Positions 47,136 through 59,518 of a stretch of DNA of 64,000 bases are shown here, in pieces; the stretch's first letter is position 1; every line of letters begins with the position of its first letter. Origin of the DNA: Juglans regia (lineage: Eukaryota; Streptophyta; Magnoliopsida; Fagales; Juglandaceae); the NCBI RefSeq assembly GCF_001411555.2, contig NC_049903.1:30545083-30609082 (forward strand). The letters run 5' to 3'. A program made the translations under genes and the position numbers. The notes below the pieces were generated by a model. It made no database searches, was not told where the DNA came from, and was given only the letters and a program-made list of their open reading frames with translations.

Positions 47136-47597
47136 TATATATATATATGTATATATATATATTTGAAAGTGTTTTATCCAGCTAGCTAGCTGGTTCAGGT
47201 CCTTTTTTCGTTGGAAAAATACACACCATCCAAAATCCAAAGAATCCTCTTTCCGTTATGTCATCTTCCGTATATTATATTTTTTTAAAATTTTAAAATT
47301 TTTTAATATTTTTTTAAAAATTTTGTTGAGTTTATTCTTTTTAAATTAAATTAAAATTTTAATTTATTATTTATATATTAAATATTTGATAAAAAAATTA
47401 AAAAAAATATAATGTGTGAAAATTATATAAATAACAGGAAGTTGTATTGATGTTTTGTTCAATTATATGAAGCAAAAGTCAAAAGCAAATTATCAACACC
47501 GCCCCATGGGAAGTCACGCGGTATGGCCATTTAGCAGTACGTGAACTCACGTTTACGGACACTAGCTTTGACCATCATCACCTCCGGACTCATCTTC

Positions 47598-47604
47598 TAT
47601 AAAT
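47598..47604 (+). promoter_or_regulatory. CHX20: TATA box of CHX20
   Basis: TATAAAT lies 162 bp before the CHX20 start codon, which allows a 5'UTR of about 130 bp including a pyrimidine-rich 'CTCCTCTCTCACCTTC' stretch near 47,656. Confidence 0.5.
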
Positions 47605-47765
47605 TAAGCTAATACCCACACTACTCTGATCTGTAGATTGCTTGCTTAGCTTAGCTCCTCTCTCACCTTCTTTCTGCGCTGAACTCCTCCATTGATGAAA
47701 CAGAGAAGAGAAAGTGATAGCTAGCAATCTAACTTTATATATATTGGGTAAAGAAAGAAATTAAG

Positions 47766-47949
47766 ATGGGGGTCAATATAACTTCCATTAAAACCTCATC
47801 AAATGGAGCTTGGCAAGGGGATAATCCCCTCGACTATGCCTTCCCTCTTCTCATTGTTCAAACCACTTTAATTCTCGTCGTTAGCCGCTTCCTCGCCTTT
47901 CTCCTCAAACCCCTCCGCCAACCCAAAGTCATTGCCGAGATTGTCGTAC

Positions 47950-47989
<40 letters not shown>

Positions 47990-50900
47990 GCTATATATCT
48001 GTTCTCTGATGCACACACAACACGCATACGTGCAAACGCACATGCATATCTGTATGCAGTATGAATTTCTTCTTCATTATCTGAATTATTCGTGTTTCAG
48101 GGTGGAATTCTGCTTGGACCGTCCGCTTTGGGAAAAAACAAGCACTACTTGCACCGAATATTTCCCTCGTGGAGCACCCCGATATTGGAATCTGTGGCAA
48201 GTATCGGTCTCCTTTTCTTTCTGTTTCTTGTGGGTCTTGAACTCGATCTGAGCTCAATTCGTCGGAGTGGCAGAAAAGCCTTTGGCATAGCAGCCGCCGG
48301 AATTTCTCTCCCTTTCGTTTGCGGCATCGGCGTTGCCATTGTCCTGCGAAAAACTGTCGACGGAGCGGATAAAGTCGGTTTCGGCCAGTTCCTCGTCTTC
48401 ATGGGAGTGGCGCTCTCCATCACCGCCTTCCCCGTACTCGCGCGCATTTTAGCAGAACTCAAGCTATTAACCACCGAGTTGGGCGAGACCGCCATGGCCG
48501 CGGCTGCGTTCAACGACGTGGCTGCATGGATCCTGCTGGCGCTAGCCGTGGCACTCGCCGGTGACGGTGACGGTGGGGGCCACAAGAGTCCCTTGATATC
48601 AATCTGGGTTCTCCTCTCAGGTGCCGCATTCGTTACTTTCATGCTGGTCGTCATCGCACCAGCGATGAAATGGGTCGCCCGCCGGTGCTCGCCGCAGAAT
48701 GACGTCGTCGACGAAGCCTACATCTGTTTGACTTTGGCAGGAGTACTAGTTTCCGGATTTATGACCGACCTGATCGGTATCCATTCTATCTTCGGAGCAT
48801 TCGTGTTCGGTCTAACAATCCCAAAAGGGGGACAATTCGCAGACAGATTGATAGAAAGGATCGAGGACTTCGTTACGGGTCTGCTTCTTCCTCTATACTT
48901 CGCTTCAAGCGGGTTGAAGACGGACGTGGCCAAAATACGCGGGGGAAAGGCATGGGGTCTGCTGGCGCTGGTGATATCCACAGCCTGTGCCGGAAAAATC
49001 CTGGGAACTTTCGTGGTGGCGTTGATGTTTATGATCCCAGTGAGGGAATCTCTCACGCTGGGTGTGCTTATGAATACCAAAGGCTTGGTGGAGCTCATCG
49101 TTCTCAACATCGGCAAGGAGAAGAAGGTTAGTTTATTTTTTCACGCATATTAATTACTTTATTAATTATTCTGAATTTTTATCTTCCATTAATTGATGGG
49201 TAATGGTAAATAATTCAATTTTTTTAAGTTTTAAAATAAAATTAATATTAAAAATTTTTTTATTTAATTTTTAATTTTTATTTCAACTCGTTTCATAAAT
49301 AAACACACTTTAATCCTGAGATGATTAAATAATTAGATCATTAATAACATTGGGCTGATTTATCTAGCTTGTTGGCAAGAACGTAGTACAGCTAGAGGTA
49401 GTGGTCATGCCAGTACAGCTAGAGCTAGAGGTCATGCATGGCCTGGGCTGCTATTTTCCACGGTCGTAGGGGAAAAGAAGTTTGTGGTAGGAAAAATCAA
49501 ATATCTTGTCCGACTCATGAAAAATGACATGCTGGATGATATCTAGCTACCCAAATTTAAAAAAAAAGAAAAAAGAAGAGGGCAGCTGGTACTCTATATT
49601 GATAAGATTGCAGGAAGTTTTATCATAATTAATCAGTCTGATTTTCGTGAGTCATGAATTTTTAGGTCATTCTGTAAGACTTGGGGGCGTGGGACGGTGG
49701 GAAATTGCAATTAAAGAGCTTAATATATTATATATGCATACAGCGTACCGCGTACGTAGCTTATTTGATCGATCTATCTGAAATTTCCCCGTCCTAATTG
49801 CCTCCTTTTCTCAATTTCATTTGCTGGTCAACAAATAGCTAGGAACAGGACGATTATGTCAATTAATCCAAAGAATCCTTTGATAATTCATGATCATCAA
49901 CCTCGTTCATGTCATGTCATGTTCTCTCTTGTTAAACTAATATCCAATTACTTGTCTTACACTCAATTCTACTAGAATTTCAACAACTACCAACTTAAAA
50001 GGATTGATTATATTATATTATAAGGGTAACGAATTTACATTGATTGTATTGAATAGCCTCTCAAATTAGAGATTAATTAAATACTACAACCATAAAATGA
50101 ATTTACATGAAAAATAAATTTTGAAATTAACATGAATTTATTGATTCGTTAGATTTATTTTATAATAAAAATAATTTTATAACATGACATACCATATTGA
50201 ATTTATTTTTGTAAAATTTTTTTGTGATTAAAGGCTTTCATCTCACTGCTCACCAAATTCAACTTCCAAGATCTAGCTCATGATCAGAAATTCTTAATGT
50301 GGAATAACATGCAAGTTCTGTGTATTATTTGAACAGGTGCTCAATGACGAGATGTTTGCTATTCTAGTCCTCATGGCACTCTTTACGACCTTCATCACAA
50401 CCCCAACAGTAATGGCCATCTACAAACCAGCACGTGGCAATTCCGCCCACACGCACCGCAAATTGCGTTTGACCACCAGTACCCAAGACACCACGGACGA
50501 GCTTCGTGTTCTTGCTTGTGTTCACGGCCCAGGAAACGTACCTTCCCTCATCAACCTCATTGAGTCGACTCGTAGCACTAAGAAGTCCTTGGTAAAACTT
50601 TTCGTCGTGCATCTTGTCGAGCTCACTGAACGATCTTCCTCCATTGTCATGGTCCAACGTGTCCGAAGGAATGGTTTTCCCTTCTTTAACCGGATCCGTC
50701 GAGGCGAGTGGCATGACCGAATGGCCGGGGCATTCCAAGCCTACAGTCAACTTGGCCGAGTCAGGGTCCGACCGACAACAGCAATCTCGGCGTTATCTAC
50801 TATGCATGAGGATATTTGCCATGTTGCAGAGGATAAGAGGGTGACCTTGATCATCCTGCCCTTTCACAAAATGTGGAAAGGGGAAGGCGATGAGATGGAG

Positions 50901-51497
50901 GAGAATGTGGGCCATGGCTGGAGAGGAGTAAATCAGAGGGTGCTAAAGAATGCACCGTGCTCGGTGGCTGTGTTTGTGGACCGCGGACTTGGTAATGGCG
51001 CCCAAACTCCAGTGCCGACGACGACCACCGCAGCCCAACGGGTTTGCGTAATCTTCTTTGGTGGACCAGACGATCGTGAAGCCTTGGCACTCGGTGGTCG
51101 GATGGCGGAGCATCCCGCAATTAAAGTTACCATTATAAGGTTCGTAGAGAAGGAAGGGAAGGAGAGTAGGGACATGATGCTTCGGCTCTCATCAACGAAC
51201 AAGTATAGTGAACATAATTATAGCTTCTCCACCGCTAAAATGAACCGTGAGAAAGAAAGGGTACGTAACCTCTTGATCTCTCTTCCTTTCTTGTCATATT
51301 TATTTTATACAAAATCAATTTAATTATTTTTTTAAGCAATTGTTCATGTGTTCTTAATTGCTGCTTACCTTTCATTCAACATTTTATCATACTTGTATAA
51401 GTAATTTTAATTTATGTATTTGTTGCATAAATAATAACTACTTAAAATATAACTAAATGACAAATGGGATAAAAAGACAACATATATACCTCTTAAT

Positions 51498-51534
<37 letters not shown>

Positions 51535-51975
51535 TGACATTAGACTATAATCATTTTCTGTATAAAACAGGAGCTAGATGAAAATACAGTTGCTGAGTTT
51601 CGAAGCAAGTGGGATGGGATAGTGGAGTATTCGGACAAGGTGACTAGCAATATTGTTGAGGCGGTTTTGACAATCGGGCGAAGTAGGGATTATGAGCTGA
51701 TAGTCATAGGCAAAGGGCGTTTCCCATCAACAATGGTAGCAGGATTGGCAGGGCGCCAAGCAGAGCATGCAGAGTTGGGGCCTATTGGAGACATATTAAC
51801 GTCGTCAGGGAGTGGCATCGTGTCTTCAGTGTTGGTCATTCAACAACATGATCTTGCCCATGCAGAGGAGGCTCCTGTCTCAAATATTGTAACGCACGCG
51901 AACAACACAACTAATCATCTCGGCCATGATCAGCCGTCGAGTAGTGTTAGAGAAATTACCAAGGATTTCGTGTGA
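47766..51975 (+). CDS. CHX20: Cation/H+ exchanger CHX20, four coding exons
   Basis: Exons 47,766-47,945, 48,101-49,126, 50,337-51,260 and 51,571-51,975; all introns are GT-AG and phase 0. The product is 844 aa, close to the roughly 840 aa of Arabidopsis CHX20, which it resembles throughout as I recall it, including the start '[19 protein letters not shown]'. CPA2-family antiporter: about a dozen membrane segments in residues 25-430, then a long hydrophilic cytosolic tail. Conserved pieces: '[20 protein letters not shown]' (residues 51-70), '[19 protein letters not shown]' (162-180) and the ion-binding 'FNDVAAW' (Asn198-Asp199). Arabidopsis CHX20 acts on endomembranes of guard cells in K+/pH balance and stomatal opening; that role is transferred by homology. 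The first ATG after the TATA box starts the family N-terminus. No stop or frameshift is seen. Intron 1 contains a long TC repeat and intron 2 is 1.2 kb. Confidence 0.95.
47951..47985 (+). repeat. TC microsatellite in CHX20 intron 1
   Basis: About 17 TC units begin five bases after the splice donor GTACG of a 155 bp intron, so repeat-length changes would directly alter a very short intron. Confidence 0.9.
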
Positions 51976-52006
51976 TCAAAACACATGCAATTTGGCCGTA
52001 CGTAAC

Positions 52007-52012
52007 AATAAA
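52007..52012 (+). terminator. CHX20: Putative poly(A) signal of CHX20
   Basis: AATAAA begins 32 bases after the CHX20 stop codon. It is the only canonical signal before the copia LTR at 52,155. Plant poly(A) signals are loose, so this is tentative. Confidence 0.4.
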
Positions 52013-52154
52013 ACAAGTACGTCGCTGCAACCAACGAGCTTCGCTTTTAATGATTTGGGGCTAGCTAGCCATGTAAAACTATATTAGATGTGTGATCTCT
52101 GGAGTCTCAATCGTCGATCTTAGGAGGAGGGCTCTCGATTGGTCTAGATCAGCC

Positions 52155-52448
52155 TGTTTATAAGGATAAAGATCATTTTGCTAAGGATAAAGCTCAAGCA
52201 GGATAAAGTTCAAGCTATTCGACCCTCCCTAGTCTTCTAGTTCATCACGCTTGGTTCTATTTGATTTATGTAACAGCTCTTATCTATACGTTGGTTAGAA
52301 ATCTGTTAGCTAGCTTCTCTTATAGTTTATCTCTTGTAACAAACATGTAAATCCTCTCATACATTTGTAATAGTTTTGTGTATAAATATGATAATGCACA
52401 CACGCGGGTTTCTGGTGAGAAAAACCAGAACAGTTTCCCATTCTTTCA
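52155..52448 (+). repeat. 5' LTR of copia-2
   Basis: 294 bp; contains a TATA-like 'GTGTATAAATATGATAATGC' at about 52,378 and a downstream 'TTTCCCATTCTTTCA' end. The degenerate primer-binding site TAGTACTAGAGA follows directly (52,449-52,460) in place of TGGTATCAGAGC. Confidence 0.8.
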
Positions 52449-52490
52449 TAGTACTAGAGACATCTCAAACTCACGCTTCATTCTTTCCTA

Positions 52491-54637
52491 TGGCTACTTC
52501 AGGTTCTTCATCTTCTTCTTCCGCTGCCTTTCATCTACTAGCACAAGTTATTCTCATCAAGCTCAATGGTACTAACTTTCTTACCTAGAGTGCTCAGTTG
52601 CTTCCACTTTTTCGGAGCTATGGTTTGATGGGAATCGTTGATGGTTTCGATTCCTATCCACCACAATTTCCTAGCGATGATCAGAAGGCCTAGGGTGTTC
52701 TTAATCCTGCTTATATGGTTTGGCAGTATAAGGACCAAATGGTGCTTGGCTGGGTAGTCTTCTCTTTATCTCCTTTGGTGATTTCCACCATTTATGGTCT
52801 TGAGACATCACGGCTTGCTTGGTAGGCCCTTGGTTTGCGTTTTGCTGCAACTTAACGGGCTCAATTCCTCTTTTCACTCATTTGTAACGACCTACATGCT
52901 TCTTACTAAGGAGAAATCGATGCCTTTCTCTGACTTCCATGCTGAGCTACTGAATTATGATCTCATGTAGAAGTTTCACAACCAGTCCATTCAACCCTAG
53001 ACTGGACCCTATGCTCTTTATTCTCACAAACCTAATTCCAAGCCAAGATCCCACAACAACAACAAGTCCTGGTCTTCAGGATCTTCCAAGCCTAGTGGGC
53101 CGACCTCATTTTTTTCTCAGTTTCGGCATTCACTGCCTCACTTGCCATCTTCGACACCTACATCTGTGCCATCTGACTCTCGCCCTTGATCTCCTTGTCA
53201 AATCTGTAGGAGGGAGAATCGTCACGCACTTGATTGCTTCAACCGCATGAATTATGCTTATCAGGGACGCCATCCTCTTATAGAATTGGCTACCATGGTT
53301 GCTGAGGGCAATACCACCTATCTGAATCAACACTAATGGTATGTTGATAGCGCTGCCAATATTCATGTCACTTCAGATGTTGCCAATTTTGCAACTTCTC
53401 AACCCTATGAAGGAGATGACTCCATGGGCGTAGGTAATGGGGCAAGTTTGATCATCTCACGCACTGGCAATGCCTCCATAAACAACTCCATCTTCTACTC
53501 TTGCCTTAAATGATGTCGCTTATTGTCCTCAAGCTTATGCATATCTTCTTTCCATCAATAAATTTTGTAAAGATAATAATGTTCTTTTTGAGCTCATTGG
53601 TTCTAATTTTTCTATGAAGGACATCACGACGGGGGTCAAGCTCCTAACGGGGCCAAGTGATAATGAATTGTACCCAATCAATCTTCATTAACTATCTACG
53701 TTTAAGTTCCATGCTCTCACCATGTCCGTTGGCTTCAAGGCTCCTACCTCCACTTGGCATTATCATATGGGACATCCATCTGTAGCAACTCTTCGTCGTG
53801 TCCTCACTAGTTTCTCTCTTTCTGTTAGTGATTCACTTAATAAACAGTCTGTATGTGTGTCCTGTCAGCTAGGAAAGTCTAAGGAATTGCCATTCTCTGA
53901 TTCTTCACGAGAATCTACTGCTCCTCTAGAGTTAATTCATTTAGATGTTTGGTCCACTTCCACTCCTTCCTTGAGCAGTTGTTGTTACTATTTAATTTTT
54001 ATTGATGATTTTATTCATTTTTGTTGGTTGTTTCCCATTTCTAAGAAATCCGAAATTTTCTCCACATTTGTGAAATTCAAAGTTTTAGTGGAAAAACAAT
54101 TTACTTATCCCATTCAGCTACTTTTAAGCAATGTCTTAGCTCCAGTGGGATTTTCCATTACCTATCGTGTCCTCATTCCTCTTAGCAAAACGGCCTTGCT
54201 GAGCGGAAACACCGCCGCATTGTTGAACTGGGACTCACCCTCCTTGCACAATCTAGCTTACCCAAGAAATTTTGGGTTGATGCCTTCTTAACATCTGTCT
54301 TTATTATTAATCGTTTACCTACCCAGGTTCTTAATTTTTCATCTCCTTTTGAACATCTCTTTCATCTTCCTCCCAATTTTAGTTATTTTCGATCCTTTGG
54401 TTGTCAGTGTTTCCGTTCCTTCGTCCCTACATGCTTGATAAACTTTCCTATCGTAGCACACCATGCATTTTTATTGGCTACTGTTCTAATCATAGAGGGT
54501 TTTGGTGCTTTGACCCCTCCTCCCAACGTGTCTATATCTCCAGGAATGTGATCTTTGACGAAGCGATGTTTGCTGCTCGTGTACAGTCCTTTATTATCGA
54601 CTCTGGCAACCATGTGACCTCCTCAGGTATATCTTAA
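52491..54637 (+). pseudogene. copia-2 gag, protease and integrase remnants
   Basis: Gag starts at 52,491 ('MATSGSSSSSSAAFHLLAQ') and soon meets stops. A knuckle-like 'CQICRRENRHALDC' is at 53,196-53,237 with the usual His displaced. Protease remnant 'YVDSAANIHVT' lies near 53,340, with D-S-A where D-S-G/T-A is expected. The integrase zinc-binding part ('WHYHMGHPS', 'CVSCQLGK') and catalytic-core start ('HLDVWS', 'FIDDF') are in 53,722-54,120, then frames break. 54,401-54,637 matches the post-integrase region ('FIGYCSNHRGFWCFDPSSQR'). Confidence 0.75.
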
Positions 54638-55059
54638 CTTTTACTCATCTCTCCTCCTTCACATATTTTGTCTTCTCCCTCTGAACCTTCTCCAGTTCTC
54701 AATCCTTCTCCTCTTCCCCTACAACCTACTACATATGTCCCCTCTGCCTCACCCGAACCTCTCTTAGACTCTCCCCCTCCTATTACACCTTCCATTCTCA
54801 ACGCCCTTGAACCTCAGCATACTGCCTCTCCCTATCATGTTGTCACTAGGTACCGAACTGGTCACCTTCAGCCCTGTTCTTTCCCTGATTTCCATTTATA
54901 TTACTGTACACGTCACCCTCTTCGAGACTTGCATTAAAGTGCCATCATCTTCGAGCCCCATATCTATACTTAAGCGGCATCTATGCCTGCATGGCATGCG
55001 GCTATGGAAGTGAGTTTCAGACATTGTTGAAGAATTAAACCTAGACCCTGTGTCCCCAT

Positions 55060-56479
55060 CCACTAGGTAAGAACATGGTTCCCAACAAATGGATTTTTAT
55101 GCCCAAATGTAGACCTGATGGGAGTATTGAATGCCTTAAGGCGAGGCTGGTTGCTATTGGCTATCTCCAACGTAGTGGATTGATTACCATGAAACGTTTA
55201 GCCTAGTCATCAAACCATCCACTGTCCGCATGATTCTTGCTCTTGTCGTTTCTTTCAACTGGGACATTCGGCAACTGGATGTTTCTAATGCTTTCCTCCA
55301 TGGCATTTTAGAAGAGGAGGTTTTATAGCTCAACCGAAAGGGTTTGAGGATCATGCGCATATGAAATTTGTGTGTAAGCTTCATAAGTCAATCTATGGTT
55401 TAAAACAAGTCCCATGGGCTTGGTTCAACAGATTGTCCACTGCCCTTTGTCTCTTGGCTTCTAGGGTTCTCAGGTGGATCCTTCTTTGTTCACCTATCAC
55501 CATGCTATTGTGCATGTTTTCTTGTTGGTGTACGTGGACGACATCCTTATGACCTCTAATGATCGGTCCTTTGTTACTTCTCTAATCTCCAAGCTGCAGC
55601 TCGATTTTGCTATGAAGGATCTTGGTCCGTTGTCTTATTTTTTGGGTGTTGAAGCCACCCGTGACTCAGGTCTACATCTTTGCGAAACAAGGTATGCCAT
55701 TGATCTCTTGGACCGTGTCAAGCTTCTTAGCATTCGTCCTTGTTGTGCTCCTTGTGTTTCCAGCTCCAAACTGTCCAAATTTGATGGTGAGGTACTTTCA
55801 GATCATTCCGAGAACTTTTGTGAATCAGTTGTGCCAACACATGTAGACCCCAACTACTGCTCACTGGACAACAGCCAAACGAGTGTTGCGTTATTTGAAG
55901 AACACCCTTGACTATGGCCTCTTCTACACACCTGATTCCTTTTCAATTAATGCCTATTGTGACTCTGACTGGGCTAGTGATCCTGACGATAGAAGATCGA
56001 TGTGTGATTATGGTGTCTATGTTGGTCCCAACCTCGTCTCTTGGTCCGCAAAGAAGCAACTTGTGGTCTCCAAATCTAGTACTGAGGTTGAATACAGATG
56101 CTTAGCCTTGGTTACAACTGAGGTTTATTGGCTGTGTATGCTCTTATGTGAGTCGCAAATTTCTCTTGACTCCCCTCCTGTTGTTTGGTGTGATAACATC
56201 AGTACCCTTGCCCTTGCTTCAAATCCCATCTTCCATGCACGGTCTAAACACATTAAAGTGGATCACCACTTTGTACGTGGAAAAGTGGCCAACCGAGAGA
56301 TTCTTATGGAACACATCTCCATTTCTCTTCAACCTGCTGATATTTTTACCAAGGGTCATACTGCTAATCGTTTTTTTTTTCTTCGTGACAAACTATCTGT
56401 CTCTGACCTCCCTGACAATTTGCGGCGGGATGTTAAGGATAAAAATCATTCTGTTAAGGATAAAGCTCAAGTAGGATAA
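55060..56479 (+). pseudogene. copia-2 reverse transcriptase and RNase H remnants
   Basis: Reverse transcriptase pieces: 'NKWIFMPKCRPDGSIECLKA' (about 55,086), 'KFVCKLHKSIYGLKQVPWAW' (55,361-55,430) and the catalytic YVDD (55,531-55,542) within 'LLVYVDDILMTSNDRSFV'. RNase H is nearly complete in 55,883-56,430: 'YCDSDWASDPDDRRSM', 'LVSWSAKKQLVVSKSSTEVE' and 'HIKVDHHFVRG'. Frameshifts and stops separate the blocks (for example near 55,200-55,330 and 55,800-55,900). The 'GPNLVSWSAKKQ' style recalls the Ale/Retrofit-like lineages, a tentative assignment. Confidence 0.85.
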
Positions 56480-56725
56480 AGTTCAAGTTGTTTGACTCTC
56501 TCTAATCTTCTAGTTCATCACGGCTTGGTTCTATTTTATTTCTATAACAGCTCTTATCTATGCATTGGTTAAAAATCTGTTAATTATCTTTGCTCTTATA
56601 GTTTATCTCTTGTAACAAATATGTAAATCCTCTCATACGTTGGTAACAATTTTGTGTATATATAAATATGATAATGCGTACACGGTTTCTGGTGTGAAAA
56701 ATCAGAACAATTTCCCATTCTTTCA
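56431..56725 (+). repeat. 3' LTR of copia-2
   Basis: 295 bp starting TGTTAAGGATAAAAATC directly after the purine-rich 'TTTGCGGCGGGA', which is the likely polypurine tract. It shares length and order with the 5' LTR but has numerous point differences, so the insertion is not recent. Confidence 0.8.
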
Positions 56726-58499
56726 CAACTTGCTACCTCGGGTACTTTCAATTAATCAGCTCCTAAAAAATGTAAATAAGGTGTGAAGGGAGCATAGAAA
56801 ATTGGGTTTGGGGCATATGCCTAATTGTTTGCAAATTAAGTGGGCTTGATTCATTTCTTCTACATTATGTAATTAATTGGGAAAAAAAAAAAAAAACAAC
56901 AACAACAACAATTTACTGCAAAACTTCTCTATTTTACAGTTTTTGCCAACAATTTTCTTTTAAAACTTATTCATGTAATGCTAAGGAACAAGACGTAATT
57001 AATTGTCTGTAAATAAATATAATACTAGACAATTCCCTCGAGATTATAGCCTTATCAAATTTGAGTCCAGCTTGGTTTATTTATTAAGGTGAGGCGTTCA
57101 TAAATACGAAATTATTGCCAATTATTAAACAATATAATTCATATAAAAAGATAAGTGGGAGTCATGTTCGCACGTATTGTTTGGATCTTTATAATAAATA
57201 TAATCATTACTATATGCATCTTTAAAGAATATAAAAGATTCTGATTCTATCCAATATCATGAATACTTATATCCATTGTTCACAAAATCCAAAGGTTTTT
57301 ATTTTTTTTATTTTTTTTTTATTTTTATGAGTAATACTACATACAATTAAAGTCGTTTTGAAAAAGAGTAAAAATTACTATTAAAAAATTAATTTATTTT
57401 TATGTGAGTTTCATATTTATTCATTTTTTTCAAAGCGACTGCACAACGTTTGTACACTCACGACTGCAATTATCATTTCCCTTTTTTTATAGATACGATT
57501 ATAAGATATATAACGTAAACATATTTGTTTTATGAAAGTTTAGTACCTCATGATCAATAACTTTGAACTTGGTTGAAAATTAATAAACTGATTGTGAATA
57601 GAAAATGTAACTCATTGAGAAGCTCGAACTCAAAGTACTAAACATACAAAATTTGCTTATTCACAACTTGCTTAGAACTAACTAATTTACACCGATACAT
57701 AATATTACCATTGAAATTTCGAAAATTTGTGTAAGAAACTAATTGCCTGGTAGATTGAACATAGCTAAACTAGCCCATATTTGGATTTATTATGGGCTTA
57801 TATATGTCGTTAACCATGCACTAGCTAGAAAGCTTAGCTGTTGCAGAACGTACAAATATAATATTACATGTCAACTCGAGAATCCTAGATTGTTTTTAAG
57901 TAAACCTTGGATCTCAGTTAGTCTAGTCCTTTGAACGTTGGTTGCCGAAATACTCAGATCGAGCATTAGGCTTCCCTTGGTAAGAGTTTTAAATCATTCA
58001 AATTGAAAGAAATTTGTAGGATTTAAAGGAATTCTAGAGAGTGATAGAATTGCTTCGTTCCAGCAATTTTTACTCCCACACCACACAACCTCTGGACTAG
58101 AGCATTCATTTTCAGCATGCACCGAACCTATATATATATATATATATATATACATATATATATTTTGGGCTGGTTAGCTCCACCGCAGTTAAGTAGAAAC
58201 AAAACCAGCCACAGGACAGATTGATGAGATTTTTTGAATGAACGACAACTTCTCATACCAGAGAATACGAAGAACAAAAATAAAAAATAAAAAATGTTGA
58301 GAGGACAAATCAAAAGATAAGTTGAGTTTTCAGGTCACAAATAATGTTTCCTCAAACAGAGTAGACCCCTCGTCTGATTGGCAATCATCCTTTCCCTGAT
58401 AACAGTTGTACAGATATAAACTATTCTCAAACAAATAAGATGTTCCACAGAAATTACATTTTAAACTTTTTATCAGATTTAATACAGAAGAAAAAAGAA
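56726..58499. other. Intergenic sequence between copia-2 and the AGD gene
   Basis: AT-rich; A-run at 56,881-56,896 followed by CAA repeats; TA runs at about 58,132-58,161. The short frames 57,743-57,934 and minus 58,128-58,313 are unrecognised. A MITE-like element is listed separately at 57,329. Confidence 0.45.
57329..57481. mobile_element. Small MITE-like inverted repeat
   Basis: The left end 'GAGTAATACTACATACAATT' and 'AAAGTCGTTTTGAAAAA' face, reverse-complemented, 'GGGAAATGATAATTGCAGTC' and 'GCAGTCGCTTTGAAAAA'. The left arm is shorter by a deletion. The flanks are T-rich, so a target duplication cannot be judged. Confidence 0.45.
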
Positions 58500-58514
58500 G
58501 AGTTTATGAAAATA

Positions 58515-58690
58515 TGCGAACCTTGAAAAAAGCATCACCTATCCATATTGGATTTGATCCAATCGCAACCAACAACTTTCTTATCAGCTGCATTCTAATT
58601 TTCACGTTCATCATTTTTAGAATCGCCACGGCAAGCCACCAGCTTTCGTGCTACTATAATTTTTGTCCACCATTTACTTAAAATGCAGGA
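58515..58690 (-). pseudogene. Decayed duplicate of the last AGD exon
   Basis: Reading minus, this stretch gives 'ACRGDSKNDEREN' and then, in another frame, 'NAADKKVVGCDWIKSNMD', which parallel '[12 protein letters not shown]' and '[17 protein letters not shown]' near the C-terminus of the AGD gene just upstream. The order and spacing of the parallels are kept, while stops and frame changes break it. It lies about 210 bp beyond the AGD stop codon, so a small tandem duplication followed by decay is likely. Confidence 0.5.
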
Positions 58691-58860
58691 ATTTGCTAAA
58701 ACCACGACACAAGTCCACCTAGCCACAAAAGTGAGCATAAATTCAATAAAAGCATAAAAGTTTCCCCATGGTGATGTAAACATATAGGTTCAGCCATTTG
58801 TTCATACAATCTTACTAAAGAACAATAAAATTCAGAGATAAAACCCCATTCCAACAAGGT

Positions 58861-58880
58861 AGAGAGAGAGAGAGAGAGAG
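58861..58880 (+). repeat. AG microsatellite beyond the AGD stop codon
   Basis: Ten AG units, 21 bp past the AGD stop on the minus strand, hence probably in its 3'UTR as CT repeats. Confidence 0.85.
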
Positions 58881-58900
58881 GGTTTTCATTGTGAACTACC

Positions 58901-59487
58901 TTAGAGAAAACCTCCCCCAGTCCATGATGCATCCGATTTCCCATTCTGACCAACGGCTTTCTTCTCAGAGGCACTCTGGTAGAAATTATCATATCCATCA
59001 TCTTTGGCATCATCCCAGCCAGCCCAACCATCACTGTTATGGGATGCTGCTCCCTTTGTTGATTCTTCCTTTCTGTTGTCTTTGGTGTCCCAATCATCCC
59101 AAGAACTTGAACTGTAAGAATTATGCCCAGTTGATGATGACTGCCCTCCTCCAGAAGATGAATTCAATCCTTTGTTCTCCTGTTTAAACTCTTGATAATA
59201 TCCATTTGTCTCACCATCATTCCGTTGCCAGTTATCAGTTTTCCAGTTGATGCCTTCTTTAGTGTACTCTTCAACCTTCTGTGAAGCTATTGCCATGACT
59301 CCCTTCATGATCCCCCATGTCTTATGTCCAATCTCTGATGTCTTTGCAGTGACAACGTTAACAGTCTCATTTACCTTATAATCATAGCCACCCTCCTTCA
59401 CCTGTAACAAATGTTTAGTCACACCTTGTTTGTCTAACGTCGTGTACAAAAAGCCCTTAAGATTGCTAGTAAGGAGGGCAGGGCCGG

Positions 59488-59518
<31 letters not shown>

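Larger units (their letters stand above)
52155..56725 (+). mobile_element. Degraded Ty1-copia retrotransposon with both LTRs (copia-2)
   Basis: The 5' LTR 52,155-52,448 and the 3' LTR 56,431-56,725 align along their length ('AAGGATAAAGCTCAAG', 'TTCTAGTTCATCACG', 'GTAACAGCTCTTATCTAT'-like, 'AACAAACATGTAAATCCTC') with many substitutions. Both start TGTT and end TTCTTTCA. Internal order is gag, zinc knuckle, protease, integrase, reverse transcriptase, RNase H, as in Ty1-copia. The flanks CAGCC and CAACT agree at three of five bases, so a target duplication is at best decayed. It lies on the same strand as CHX20, 179 bp beyond its stop codon. Confidence 0.88.

Noticed and set aside
48145..51202. 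Minus-strand frames of 89-169 aa over CHX20
   Set aside because: Shadows of the GC-rich CHX20 exons; the plus strand carries the conserved antiporter sequence.
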